A stretch of 64,000 bases of DNA from Candidatus Eiseniibacteriota bacterium (GTDB taxonomy: Bacteria; Eisenbacteria; RBG-16-71-46), in the NCBI GenBank assembly GCA_016710095.1, contig JADJLL010000007.1, positions 155,731-219,730 on the forward strand. The letters are read 5' to 3'. The stretch's first letter is position 1, and the number at the start of each line of letters is the position of its first letter. The position numbers and the translations under genes are program-made. The notes under the pieces are model-generated. The model searched no databases. It was not told where the DNA came from and saw only the letters and a program-made list of their open reading frames with translations. Shown here piece after piece: positions 27,516 to 36,642 of the stretch.

Positions 27516-27854
27516 TCACTCTCCCGCGGCGCGCCTTCCCACCCACCAGCCCCCGAGTACGAGCACGGCGAACGCGATCAGCGTGACCAGCGTGCCGGTG
27601 CCTCCCGGAGGGGACGACCGGGTTTCGAGTGCCGGGCGCCCGAACCAGTACGCCATCGCGACGACGGCGAGCATGCTCTGCCAGCGTCGGCCGAGGACGG
27701 CCATCCATGCCCCGCTGGCGACGGCCGCGAGCAACGCGGCGAGTGCGACGGGGAACGGCAGTGCGACGAAGCTTCCCGCGACCAGCGTGAGCCACCCGGC
27801 CGCGAGCAGCACCAGCGCCGCGCGTGGCGCGGCGGGCGCGGCGGCCGCGCTCAC
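27516..27854 (-). CDS. Small membrane protein of unknown function
   Basis: This 112-residue protein has four likely membrane segments: RAALVLLAAGWLTLVAGSFV, PVALAALLAAVASGAWMAVL, the short SMLAVVAMAYWF and LVTLIAFAVLVLGGWWVG. I do not recognise the family. It starts with GTG overlapping the nadK stop by 4 bp, in the same style as the rest of the operon, which supports it as a real gene. It is the last gene of the DUF212-dxs-nadK unit. Confidence 0.65.
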   Translation of the reverse strand: MSAAAAPAAPRAALVLLAAGWLTLVAGSFVALPFPVALAALLAAVASGAWMAVLGRRWQSMLAVVAMAYWFGRPALETRSSPPGGTGTLVTLIAFAVLVLGGWWVGRRAAGE

Positions 27855-28732
27855 AAGCTCCTCCGCTCACTCCCCTGCCAACCGAGCTTGGACTGCAGCG
27901 CGAACAGGAATGGCCGGCCCGGGTTCTCGAACACGCGCACGGTCTTCTTCGCGAGCTGGATGTCGACTTCGTCATCCTTCGCGAGCTCGATCGGCTCCTG
28001 TCCGTCGAGCACGAGCAACGCGGGGCCGGGGCTGATCACGCGCGTGCTGAGCACCGTGCCGGGCCCGAGCACGAGCGAGCGGCTGCCGAGCGCGTGCGCA
28101 CATGCGGGCGTCACGATCATCGCGTGCATGTGCGGCGCGACCATCGGTCCGCCGGCCGAGAGCGTGTAGGCGGTCGAGCCGCTCGAGCTGGACGCGATGA
28201 GTCCGTCCGCCACGAGATGCCCGAGGTCCTGTCCGAGCGCGCTCACGCGCAGGTGGATCGCGGCGTAGCTCACGGCGCTGCGCACGACGGCGTCGTTGAG
28301 CGCGAAGCCCACCGCGCGGTCGCGGCCGCCGCGCGCACGGCGGATGCGCGTCTCGAGTCCCGAGCGAATGCCGACGGGCCAGCGCTTCGCGAGCGCGGCG
28401 TCCACCGCTTCGTCGAGTTCGTCCTCTTCCGCCGCGGCGAGGAACCCGAGCCCGCCGAGGTTCACGGGCAGCAGCACGCCGCGCCTGCCGGCGATCGCGC
28501 GGCCCGCGGTCAGCACGGTGCCGTCACCGCCGAGCGAGATCATCACGTCGCACCACGAGCCGAGCTTGTCGAACGGCTCGCCGGCGCGGTTCATCGCCGC
28601 GGCGAGATCGCGGTCGAGCCGCACTTCGCAGCCGCGGCGCGCGAGCTTCTGCACGAGGCGCGACGCCGCGCGACGCACGGCCACGCGGCGCGTGTGACCG
28701 ACGATCGCGATCCGGCGTGGTTTGGTCTTCAT
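27851..28732 (-). CDS. nadK: NAD kinase
   Basis: NadK phosphorylates NAD to NADP in the cytoplasm. The 293 residues show the catalytic GGDGT motif in VMISLGGDGTVLTAGRAIAG, the FALNDAVV block (Asn for NAD binding), the conserved SSSSGSTAYTLSAGGPMVAP loop, and C-terminal strands around VLDGQEPIELAKDDEVDI. ATGA overlaps with dxs upstream and GTGA with the small membrane gene downstream show an operon. Pairing with dxs makes sense because the MEP pathway consumes NADPH. Confidence 0.95.
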   Translation of the reverse strand: MKTKPRRIAIVGHTRRVAVRRAASRLVQKLARRGCEVRLDRDLAAAMNRAGEPFDKLGSWCDVMISLGGDGTVLTAGRAIAGRRGVLLPVNLGGLGFLAAAEEDELDEAVDAALAKRWPVGIRSGLETRIRRARGGRDRAVGFALNDAVVRSAVSYAAIHLRVSALGQDLGHLVADGLIASSSSGSTAYTLSAGGPMVAPHMHAMIVTPACAHALGSRSLVLGPGTVLSTRVISPGPALLVLDGQEPIELAKDDEVDIQLAKKTVRVFENPGRPFLFALQSKLGWQGSERRSL

Positions 28733-30621
28733 GACCAGTGCGGCTGGTGCGAGCGGGTCCAGTCGAGCACGTTGCGGTGGATGCCGTCGGCGTCGAGCCC
28801 GGCGATCTGGAGCAGTTCCTCGCGCTTGCCGTGGAGCATGAAGTCGGTCGGCAGCGCGATCCGGTGCAGCGGCACGTGGTTCAGGCCCATGCGGTCGAGC
28901 GCTTCGCTCACGGCGCTGCCGAACCCGCCCATGGGCACGTTCTCCTCGATCGTCACGATGCGGCCCACGCTGCGCGCGAGCCCGTCGAGCATCTTCTCGT
29001 CGAGCGGCGCGACGAAGCGCGCGTTCACGACCGTCGCCGAGATCCCGTCGGCCGCGAGCTTCTCGGCCGCGGCGAGCGCGGGTTCGACCATCGTGCCGAG
29101 CGCGAAGATCGCGACGTCGCCGCCGGCGCGCAGCTGTTCGGCCACGCCGATCTCGAGCAGCCGCGGCTCGCGCTCCGAGAGCGCGTCCTCGGGAATCGGC
29201 GAGCGCGGATAGCGCACGGCGATCGGGCGGTTGCCCGGCCAGTGCGTCGCGGTCCACATCATGTCGCGCAGCTCTTCCCCGTTGCGCGGCTGCATCACCA
29301 CGGTGCCGGGGATCATGCGCAGGTAGCCGAGGTCGAAGCAGCCGTGCTGCGGCGCGCCGTCGTCGCCCACGAGTCCGGCGCGGTCGAGGCACAGCATGAT
29401 CTTCAGATCCTGCACGGCGGCGTCGTGGATGATCTGGTCGAAGCCGCGCTGCAGGAACGTCGAGTAGATGGTGGTGATCGGCAGCAGTCCTTCGGCGGCG
29501 AGGCCGCACGAGAACGTCACCGCGTGCTCCTCCGCCATGCCGACGTCGAAGAAGCGGTCGGGGAACTGCTTCGCGAACTTGGTCAGTCCGGTGTTGTCCG
29601 TCATCGCGGCCGTGACCGCGACGGCGTGCGGCATGCGCTCGCCGATGTACGCGGCCATGTCGCCGAACACGTGCGAGTACGTCCTGCGCGAGCCCTTCGA
29701 GGCGATGCCCGAGTCGGGATCGAACACGCCGACGCCGTGGAAGCCGGTGCGGTCGCCTTCGGCCGGCAGGTAGCCCTTGCCCTTGCGCGTCACGACGTGG
29801 AGCAGCACGGGGCCTTCGAAGCGCTTGAGGTCCTGGAGCGTCTCGACGAGCACGTCGTAGTCGTGACCGTCGATGGGCCCGAAGTACTTCAGGCCGAGTT
29901 CCTCGAACAGGATCGTGGGCGCCACCATGTTGTGGAGGCCTTCCTTGATCCGGCTCGCGCCCTGCTGCGCGCGCAGGCTCTTCGGCAGCTTGCCGAGCAT
30001 CTCCCACACGTCGTGCTCGAAGCGCCGGTAGATGCGGCTCGTCGTGAGCTTCGTGAGGTAGCGGTGGATCGCGCCGATGTTCGGCGAAATGCTCATCTCG
30101 TTGTCGTTGAGGATCAGGATGAGCTTCTTCTTGAGCTCGCCCGCGTTGTTGAGACCCTCGAACGCCATGCCGCCCGTGAAGGCGCCGTCACCGATGACCG
30201 CGATCACGTTGTGGTTCTCGCCGCGCAGGTCGCGCGCCGCGGCGAAGCCGAGCGCCGCCGCGATGGACGTGCTGCCGTGGCTCGTGCCGAAGTGGTCGTG
30301 CGCGCTCTCGGCGCGCCGCGGATAACCGGCGATGCCGTTCAGCTGGCGCAGCGTGTGGAATCGTTCGTAGCGCCCGGTGAGCAGCTTGTGCGGATACGAC
30401 TGGTGACCGACGTCCCAGATGATCTTGTCGACCGGCGAGTCGAAGACCTTGTGCAGCGCCAGCGACAGCTCGACCACGCCGAGATTGGGCGCGAGGTGGC
30501 CGGCGTTGCGCGCGACGGTCTGGATGATCACGTGGCGGATCTCGGCGGCGAGCGCGTCGACTTCCGCGCGCGGCAGCGCCTTGAGATCGGCCGGGGACTG
30601 GATGCGTTCGAGGATGCTCAT
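28729..30621 (-). CDS. dxs: 1-deoxy-D-xylulose-5-phosphate synthase
   Basis: Dxs condenses pyruvate with glyceraldehyde 3-phosphate, the first step of the MEP isoprenoid pathway, using thiamine diphosphate. The 630 residues include APNLGVVELSLALHKVFDSP, the general-acid His in DVGHQSYPHKLL, the ThDP/Mg motif GDGAFTGGMAFEGLNNAG, HVVTRKGKGYLPAE, the Glu-bearing FDVGMAEEHAVTFSCGLA and the C-terminal transketolase domain with GGFGSAVSEAL. It starts at an ATG overlapping the DUF212 stop and feeds ispA, which lies on the same strand a few kb to the right. Confidence 0.97.
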   Translation of the reverse strand: MSILERIQSPADLKALPRAEVDALAAEIRHVIIQTVARNAGHLAPNLGVVELSLALHKVFDSPVDKIIWDVGHQSYPHKLLTGRYERFHTLRQLNGIAGYPRRAESAHDHFGTSHGSTSIAAALGFAAARDLRGENHNVIAVIGDGAFTGGMAFEGLNNAGELKKKLILILNDNEMSISPNIGAIHRYLTKLTTSRIYRRFEHDVWEMLGKLPKSLRAQQGASRIKEGLHNMVAPTILFEELGLKYFGPIDGHDYDVLVETLQDLKRFEGPVLLHVVTRKGKGYLPAEGDRTGFHGVGVFDPDSGIASKGSRRTYSHVFGDMAAYIGERMPHAVAVTAAMTDNTGLTKFAKQFPDRFFDVGMAEEHAVTFSCGLAAEGLLPITTIYSTFLQRGFDQIIHDAAVQDLKIMLCLDRAGLVGDDGAPQHGCFDLGYLRMIPGTVVMQPRNGEELRDMMWTATHWPGNRPIAVRYPRSPIPEDALSEREPRLLEIGVAEQLRAGGDVAIFALGTMVEPALAAAEKLAADGISATVVNARFVAPLDEKMLDGLARSVGRIVTIEENVPMGGFGSAVSEALDRMGLNHVPLHRIALPTDFMLHGKREELLQIAGLDADGIHRNVLDWTRSHQPHWS

Positions 30622-31049
30622 AGCGGGTGGACTCGATTCCAGAGGAGGGCGCTGGCGACGCCGATCAGTCCTCCGATCAGCACTTCGAACGGAGTGTGCC
30701 CCAACAGCTCCATGAGCTTCTGCGTGTCGTCGTGGGGCGAACGGAAGTGCGTCTCGATGAGGCGGTTCAGCACCATGGCCTGCTTGCCGGCCGCCCGCCG
30801 GAGACCGGCGGCATCGTACATGACGATCAGGCTGAAATAGAGGGTCACGCCGAAGAGCGCGGAGGTGAATCCCTCCTGCAGCCCGATGGCCATGCTGAGG
30901 GCGGCGACCGAGGCCGAGTGCGAACTGGGCATGCCGCCCGTTTCGACGAAGCGCCTCAAGTTGAGTCGCCCCGACCGGGCCCATGTCGAGAAACCCTTGT
31001 AGCCCTGCACCGTCAGCCCGACGAGTGCGGCGATCCAGAACGGTTCCGT
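30618..31049 (-). CDS. DUF212 / divergent PAP2-family membrane protein, likely ACG start
   Basis: These 143 residues have the DUF212 (YuiD-like) pattern: a short N-terminal membrane segment (EPFWIAALVGLTVQGYKG), the signature VETGGMPSSHSASVAALSMA, the FSLIVMYDAAGLRRAAGKQA block with a further membrane span, then HTPFEVLIGGLIGV. The family is related to PAP2 phosphatases; its activity is unclear. A perfect AGGAGG at 31055-31060 sits 5 nt before ACG (31047-31049), and starting there gives the expected family length. The only other in-frame start upstream is a TTG (31146-31148) without a ribosome site. It is the first gene before dxs, with a 4-bp overlap. Undecaprenyl or lipid phosphate metabolism would fit the context, as inference. 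Confidence 0.82.
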   Translation of the reverse strand, partial: TEPFWIAALVGLTVQGYKGFSTWARSGRLNLRRFVETGGMPSSHSASVAALSMAIGLQEGFTSALFGVTLYFSLIVMYDAAGLRRAAGKQAMVLNRLIETHFRSPHDDTQKLMELLGHTPFEVLIGGLIGVASALLWNRVHPL

Positions 31050-31060
31050 ACGCTCCTCCT
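31047..31060 (-). promoter_or_regulatory. Strong Shine-Dalgarno in front of an ACG codon
   Basis: AGGAGG followed by AGCGT and then ACG. The spacing is ideal for initiation, and ACG is the codon where the DUF212 protein should begin. Either a rare ACG start or a T-to-C base error is implied. Confidence 0.5.
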
Positions 31061-31118
31061 GGCCATCCTTGGAAGCGGGCCGGGTGCCCGAGGGCCCCGG
31101 GTGAAAGCTGGCGCGGGC

Positions 31119-31148
31119 GAATGTGGCGAGGAGCGAAAGTGTTGTCAA
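31119..31148 (-). promoter_or_regulatory. Possible promoter for the DUF212-dxs-nadK operon
   Basis: A perfect TTGACA (-35) lies on the minus strand at 31143-31148. At 17-18 bp there is only a weak -10 (CACATT or ACATTC). It is about 75 bp upstream of the DUF212 start, in the divergent gap with the plus-strand protease. The -10 is poor, so confidence is low. Confidence 0.3.
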
Positions 31149-31286
31149 TGCGCCTTGGGCATGAAAATGCCCTTTCGTTTGCCTGACAAGTACGGGACAC
31201 TGCCGAAAGTCACATCTCGCCCGACCGACCGCGTCTTCCCCGAGTCGCGGCCGGCCCTCACTTCTTTGGATTGGGAGAACCTTGCC

Positions 31287-34200
31287 ATGCCGCACTCCCC
31301 CCTCCACCGTGGGCTGACGTCGCTCTTCGCGACGCTCGTGGCCGCGGTGACGCTCTCCAGCGTCGCGCAGGCGACACACGCGCCGACGCGCTCGCCCGAG
31401 GCTTCGCAGCTTCGTGCGCTCGGCGCTCCGGAACGCGACGCCGAGTCGTTCTCGGTCGTCACGATGAACGCGGGCGTCCAGCGCCAGTACGGGCTCGACT
31501 CCGGCGTCCTTCGCCGCATGTGGCTTCGTGATCCGAAGCAGCAGGTGGCCTCGAACCAGCCGGCGCGCACGATCGCCGAGGCGTTCGTGCAGGCGCACGC
31601 GGCCGAGCTCGGTCTCGGCGCGACGTACGCGCAGCAGATCGAGCTTCGCTACGAGAAGCCCAGCCCGTCGGGCACGCACTTCCGCTGGGACCAGGTCGTC
31701 GACGGCGTGAAGGTCTACCGCAGCGAACTGGTCGTGAAGGTCTCTCCCAAGGGGTAGGTCACTTCGGTGCAGAACAATCTGCGCCCGAACGTGAAGATCG
31801 ACGTCACGCCCTCGCTCTCGAAGTCCGCGGCCCTCACGGCGGCGAAGAACTTCGTGAAGCCCACGGGCAAGGCGCTCGCCGACGCGGTCGCGGAACTCGC
31901 GATCGTCGACTCGCGCACCGGTCCGCGTCTCGCCTACATCGTGGACATGCCGGTCGAAGCCCCGATGGGCGACTGGCGCGTCTTCGTCGACGCGAAGTCC
32001 GGCGTGATCTTCGGCAGCGAAGACCGCATGACGTACGCCACCGGAACGGGCCGCGTGTTCGATCCGGATCCGCGCTCGAAGATGGGCGACAGCACGTACG
32101 TGGACGCCGCCGATGCCGACACCGCGGTGCCCTTCCCGGGCGCGTACGACATCGTCACGCTGCAGGGCCTCACGCTCTCGGCCGGCACGTACTCGCTGAG
32201 CGGCCCGTACGCGCAGCTCATCGACGACGAGTCGCCGACGTTTGCGCCCGTCACGGCCACGCACCCCGACAGCTTCCGCTTCCAGCGGAACGCGCAGGGC
32301 TTCGAAGACGTGATGTGCTACTACCATCTCGACTACAGCCAGCGCTACATCCAGAGCCTCGGCTTCACGAACGTGAACAACCGCGTGCAGCCGGTGGACT
32401 CGCACGGTCTCTCCGGCGCGGACAACTCGCACTACGTCCCGTCCACGGGCCACCTCGCCTTCGGTGAGGGCGGCATCGACGACGACGAAGACGCCGACGT
32501 GATCTGGCACGAGTACGGTCACTCCATCCAGGACAACATCGTTCCGGGTTGGGGCGGCGGCCAGGAAGGCGCGATGGGCGAAGGCTTCGGTGACTACTGG
32601 GCCCACTCCTACTCGCTGTTCAAGGCGCCGACTTTCCAGATCAACCACGTGTTCACGTGGGACGGCAACGGCGAAACCTGGACCGGCCGTCCGGCGATCA
32701 ACACGGCGCTCCACTACCCCGCGGACTGCTGCGGTGAAGTGCACGACTCCGGCACGCTGTGGTGCTCGGGCCTGATCGACTGCTACAACCACGTCGGTCG
32801 CGCCGTGATGGACGCCCTCGTGCTCGACCACCACTTCGCGCTCGGCACGTCGGCCACCATGGCGGACGCCGCGAACCAGCTCATCCAGTCGGACATCGAC
32901 CTGTTCGGCGGCGCGCACGTGAGCACGCTCGTCGCTCGCCTCGGCTTCTGGGGCTTCGTCAATCCGGCGTCCTTCATCCCGACGATCACGCACACGCCGA
33001 TCGCGGGCAGCGAGAACGTCGCCGGCCCCTACACGGTCGTCGCGAACGTCACGTCGACCCAGCCGCTGGCGGCCGGTGAGCCGAAGCTGTTCTACGGCAT
33101 CACGACGGTCACCGACTCCGTCACGATGACGCCCACGGGCAACCCGAACGAGTTCTCGGCCAAGATCCCCGGCCCGGGCGTCGCGGCGACGATGGCGTAC
33201 TACCTCCGCGCCCGCGACACGAACGGCGGCACGGCGTTCAAGCCGACCACCGCGCCGGCGACGCCGTACACGTTCACCGTCGGTCCGGACCTCACGGCTC
33301 CGGTCGTCACGCACACGCCGCCGACCGTCGTCGCGCAGCAGTCGTGGCCGATCACGCTGACGGCCAACGTCACGGACAACCTCGGCGTGGACCACAACTC
33401 GGTCACCGTCGAGTGGACGAAGAACGGCCTGCCGCAGTCGAACTTCAAGCTCGCGCGCATCGGCACCACGTCGAACTACGCGGACGTGTTCAACACGCCG
33501 AGCGGTTCGGTCGTGCCTGGTGACGTGATCGCCTACTACATCACGGCGAGCGACGTCTCGGTCGCCGGCAACACGGGCCGCAGCCCGGCCTCCGGCGAGC
33601 ACACCTTCACGGTCAGCTCGGCCCTCGGCCTCGTGCTCGTGCTCGACGACGACGAAATCGCCAAGCGCGTCCCCGAGACGAAGGTCGTCAACGAGACGAA
33701 GGATCCGGCCAAGGCCACCACGGTCACCTCGAAGGGTGAAGTCGGTGCGCTGTCGGCCAACCAGATCGCGACGTGGCTGAACTCGCTCGGATACGTGGCG
33801 ACGGTCGAAGCGGCCGGCGTCTCGAACCCGGCGACCTGGTCGAACTACAGCTTCATCGTCTCGTCGAGCGGCGGCAGCACGGCGCCGGTCGCGAACGCGA
33901 CGTACCGCGCCGACCTCGAAGCCTACGTGGCGGCCGGCCGCAAGCTGCTCGTCGAAGGCGGCGAAGTCGGTTACGACGCCATCTCGACGCCCGGCTACCC
34001 GACGTTCGCGGCGAACGTGCTGCACGGCGCGACGTGGCAGACGGACAACGCCGGCGCGCTCACCCGGATCGCTTCGCAGGCGTCGCATCCGCTGGCGAAC
34101 ATCCCGAACGTGCTTCCGGCCAGCATCCCGATCACGTACGTGAGCCCGAACTACGGCACGGAAGACGCCTACGCCCCCGTCGCGCCCGCCTACGCCGTCT

Positions 34201-35324
34201 ACGGCACGGCGAGCTACCCGACGAACGTCGGCGTCAGCGTGTTCGACAACAACATCGCTCCGCAGTCCGCGCAGATCGTCGTGTTCGCGTTCGACATCAA
34301 GGACGTGACGGACAGCACGTACGCGAAGCAGCTGCTCGAAAACGCCGCGCACTTCCTCACGGCCAGCGAGCCGGCTCCGAACGGCACGATCACGGGCCGC
34401 GTCGCGGTCGGCACGTCGTGGGGCGGCTCCGGCATCGCGGTGACGCTCACGCCGGGCGGCACGACGGTGAACACCGACGCGCACGGCGAGTTCACGTTCC
34501 CGAACCTGTACGCGGGCGCGTACTCGGTCAGCGCCGCGCTCGCCGGTTACGCCGGCACGCCTCGCAACGTCACGGTCGCGGCGGCTTCCACGTCCAACGT
34601 GGTGCTGCACCTGAGCGTCTCGGCGAACGCCAGCAACTGCAACAACCCGGCGGTCGCGATTCCGGACAACAACCTCACCGGCATCACGAACTCCATGACG
34701 ATCGCGCCGGACTTCGCGATCGCCAGCGTCCAGGTGAGCGTGAACATCACGCACACGTGGCGCGGTGACCTGTCGGTGGACGTCGCGCACGGCGCCACCA
34801 CGGTGCGCCTGCACAACCACACGGGCAGCAGCGCGGACAACATCGTCGGCACGTATCCGACGACGCTGACGCCTGCGGCCTCGCTGAACGCGTTCAACGG
34901 CCAGTCGTCGGCCGGCACGTGGTCGCTCACGGCGATCGACAACGCCTCGACGGACACCGGTACGCTCAACCAGTGGTGCCTCACGCTGGCGGGCGCTTCG
35001 GACACCTCCGCGACGGTCGGTGTGGATCCCTCGTCGCTGCCGCAGACGCTCGAGTTCGCGCCGGTGTGGCCGAACCCGGTGCGTTCGGGTCACGCGACGC
35101 TGAGCTTCGCGCTTCCGACCGCCACGCACGCCAAGGTGGCGCTGTACGACGTGACCGGACGTCTCGTCCGCACGGTCGCCGACCGGGACTACGCCGCGGG
35201 CCGCTACGTGCTCGCGTTCGATTCCCACGACGACCGCGGCAACGCCATGGCGCCGGGCATGTACCTCGCCCGCTTCCAGAGCGAGATGGGAACGATCACG
35301 CGCCGGTTCGTGATCCTGCCGTAA
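31287..35324 (+). CDS. Secreted M36 (fungalysin-like) metalloprotease with in-frame TAG
   Basis: This is a secreted zinc protease of 1345 codons. A signal peptide (LTSLFATLVAAVTLSSVAQA) leads into an FTP/PepSY-type propeptide with FRWDQVVDGVKVYRSELVV. Codon 157 is TAG (31755-31757), and the frame continues with perfect family-like sequence. The catalytic domain has HEYGHSIQ (H408, E409, H412) and the likely third ligand E432 in MGEGFGDYWAHSY. After it come Ig-like modules (TPTVVAQQSWPITLTANVTD), a carboxypeptidase-regulatory-like domain (GTITGRVAVGTSWGGSGIAV), a P/Homo B domain near residues 1115-1240, and a C-terminal FlgD-type domain (KVALYDVTGRLVRTVADRDY). ATG 31287 follows GGGAGAACC. The stop could be an error, a real inactivating mutation, or read-through. 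Confidence 0.88.
31755..31757 (+). other. In-frame TAG codon in the protease propeptide
   Basis: The context reads VVKVSPKG-stop-VTSVQNNLRPNV. The reading frame is the same on both sides, so this is a single-base event; GAG (Glu) to TAG is the simplest. No other stop interrupts the 1345-codon frame. Confidence 0.85.
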
Positions 35325-35345
35325 CGTCGCAGAAGAAAAGTGAAC

Positions 35346-35381
35346 GGGGCGCCCGCGATGAGCGGGCGCCCCGTTTCGTTT
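35346..35381 (+). terminator. Bidirectional intrinsic terminator
   Basis: An 11-bp perfect stem (GGGGCGCCCGC / GCGGGCGCCCC) with a 5-nt loop is followed by GTTTCGTTT on the plus strand. On the minus strand the same stem is followed by GTTCACTTTTCTTCT. It sits between the convergent protease and ispA genes and can serve both. Confidence 0.85.
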
Positions 35382-35421
35382 GCAGTTGTCGGCGTGAATC
35401 GGCGCCGCGTGCGGTTCCGCG

Positions 35422-36339
35422 TCAGCGGTCGCGGCGGGCCGTGGCTTCGATGAGCGCTTCGAGCGTCGTCGGCTTCTCGCACGTACGCGCGATCGCCGTC
35501 TCGACCATCTTCATCAGGCGGGTCGCTTCGGCGCGTGCGCGCTTCTCGCCCACCGCCGCGGGAAACGTCGCCTTGCCGCGCGCCACGTCCGTGCCGACGC
35601 GCTTGCCCAGCGTGCCGAGCGACGAGCCGGCGTTGAGCAGGTCGTCGTGGATCTGGAACGCGAAGCCGAGCATGACGCCCACGTCGTGCAGCTTCTCGAC
35701 CGTGCGCACGGGCGCGTCGCCCGCGAGCGCGCCGAGCGCGAGCGACGCGCCCATGAGCGCGCCGGTCTTGCGCGTGTGGATCGTGCGCACGAGGTGCGCC
35801 GTGGGCTTGCGGCCCTCGGCGGCGATGTCGAGCGCCTGGCCGCCGACCAGTTCGTCGGCGCCCGCGGCGCGGCCGAGCCGGCGCACGGCGTCCACGACGC
35901 GCGCGTCGGGCACGCCCTGCTCGCGCAGGCGCGACAACTCCTCGAACGCGAACGCGAGCAGCGCGTCGCCGGACAGCACGCCGAGCGCCTCGCCGAACTT
36001 CTTGTGCGTCGTCAGCCGGCCGCGGCGGTAATCGTCGTCGTCCATCGCCGGCAGGTCGTCGTGCACGAGCGAGAACGCGTGCACGCACTCCACCGCGATC
36101 GCGGCGGGAATCGCGCGGCGCCAGTCGCCGCCGACCGCTTCGCACGCGGTGAGCACGAGCAGCGGGCGCAGCCGCTTGCCCGGGGACAGCGCGGCGTAGC
36201 GCAGCGCCTGGCCGAGCCGGCCGGGACCGCCGGCGCGTTCGCGCACGGCGCGCGTGAGCGCGCGCTCGAACGTGGCGAGGCGGTTCTGCAGTTCGCGGCT
36301 TCCGGAGGACAGCGCGGTCTTGGCGCGGGTGGCGGCCAT
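35422..36339 (-). CDS. ispA: Polyprenyl (farnesyl or geranylgeranyl) diphosphate synthase
   Basis: This cytoplasmic enzyme condenses isopentenyl diphosphate with allylic diphosphates. The 305 residues match IspA/CrtE-type synthases: SPGKRLRPLLVL (IPP binding), the first Asp-rich motif SLVHDDLPAMDDDDYRRG, KTGALMGASLALGAL, and the second Asp-rich region FAFQIHDDLLN. That second motif reads DDLLN where family members have DDxxD, so its third Asp is replaced by Asn. The neighbours xseB and xseA are the classic xseA-xseB-ispA order. Product length cannot be fixed from sequence alone. Confidence 0.93.
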   Translation of the reverse strand: MAATRAKTALSSGSRELQNRLATFERALTRAVRERAGGPGRLGQALRYAALSPGKRLRPLLVLTACEAVGGDWRRAIPAAIAVECVHAFSLVHDDLPAMDDDDYRRGRLTTHKKFGEALGVLSGDALLAFAFEELSRLREQGVPDARVVDAVRRLGRAAGADELVGGQALDIAAEGRKPTAHLVRTIHTRKTGALMGASLALGALAGDAPVRTVEKLHDVGVMLGFAFQIHDDLLNAGSSLGTLGKRVGTDVARGKATFPAAVGEKRARAEATRLMKMVETAIARTCEKPTTLEALIEATARRDR

Positions 36340-36341
36340 GA

Positions 36342-36642
36342 TCAGAACAGCGAGCCGGGCGCGGACGCGGCGCCGCCCCGCTCGTCGTCCTCGAACGGTT
36401 CGGTCGTGGGCTCCCCGCCCTCTTCCTGGGATTCGACGAGACGCTCGATGCGCTTCTCGGCTTCGTCGAGCGTCGTCGTGAGGCGGCGCGAGAGCTTCAC
36501 GCCTTCCTCGTACCGCGCGATCGAATCCTCGAGCGACAGCTGCCCGCCCTCGAGTTCCTCGACGATGGTCTCGAGGCGCTTTCATCGCGTCCTCGAAGCT
36601 GATCTGCGGGCCGCCGTCAGCGGCCGGCTTCTTCGGAGCCAT
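36342..36642 (-). CDS. xseB: Exodeoxyribonuclease VII small subunit, one-base frameshift
   Basis: XseB binds XseA to form exonuclease VII, which degrades single-stranded DNA. The N-terminus reads ISFEDAMK. After one extra A at a run of three (plus-strand TTT, 36580-36582), the frame should continue RLETIVEELEGGQLSLEDSI, ARYEEGVKLSRRL and LDEAEKRIERLVE, all textbook XseB, and end at TGA 36342-36344. The corrected length is 99 residues. A homopolymer sequencing error is the most likely cause. It overlaps the 3' end of xseA by 26 bp and is followed by ispA after 2 bp. Confidence 0.9.

Noticed and set aside
30618..35228. A 1536-codon open frame opposite the M36 protease
   Set aside because: Its sequence is a shadow: endless Arg/Val/Asp/Gly with RVRD-type runs from the GC-rich third positions of the plus-strand gene. 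Only its last 143 codons (DUF212) are real.
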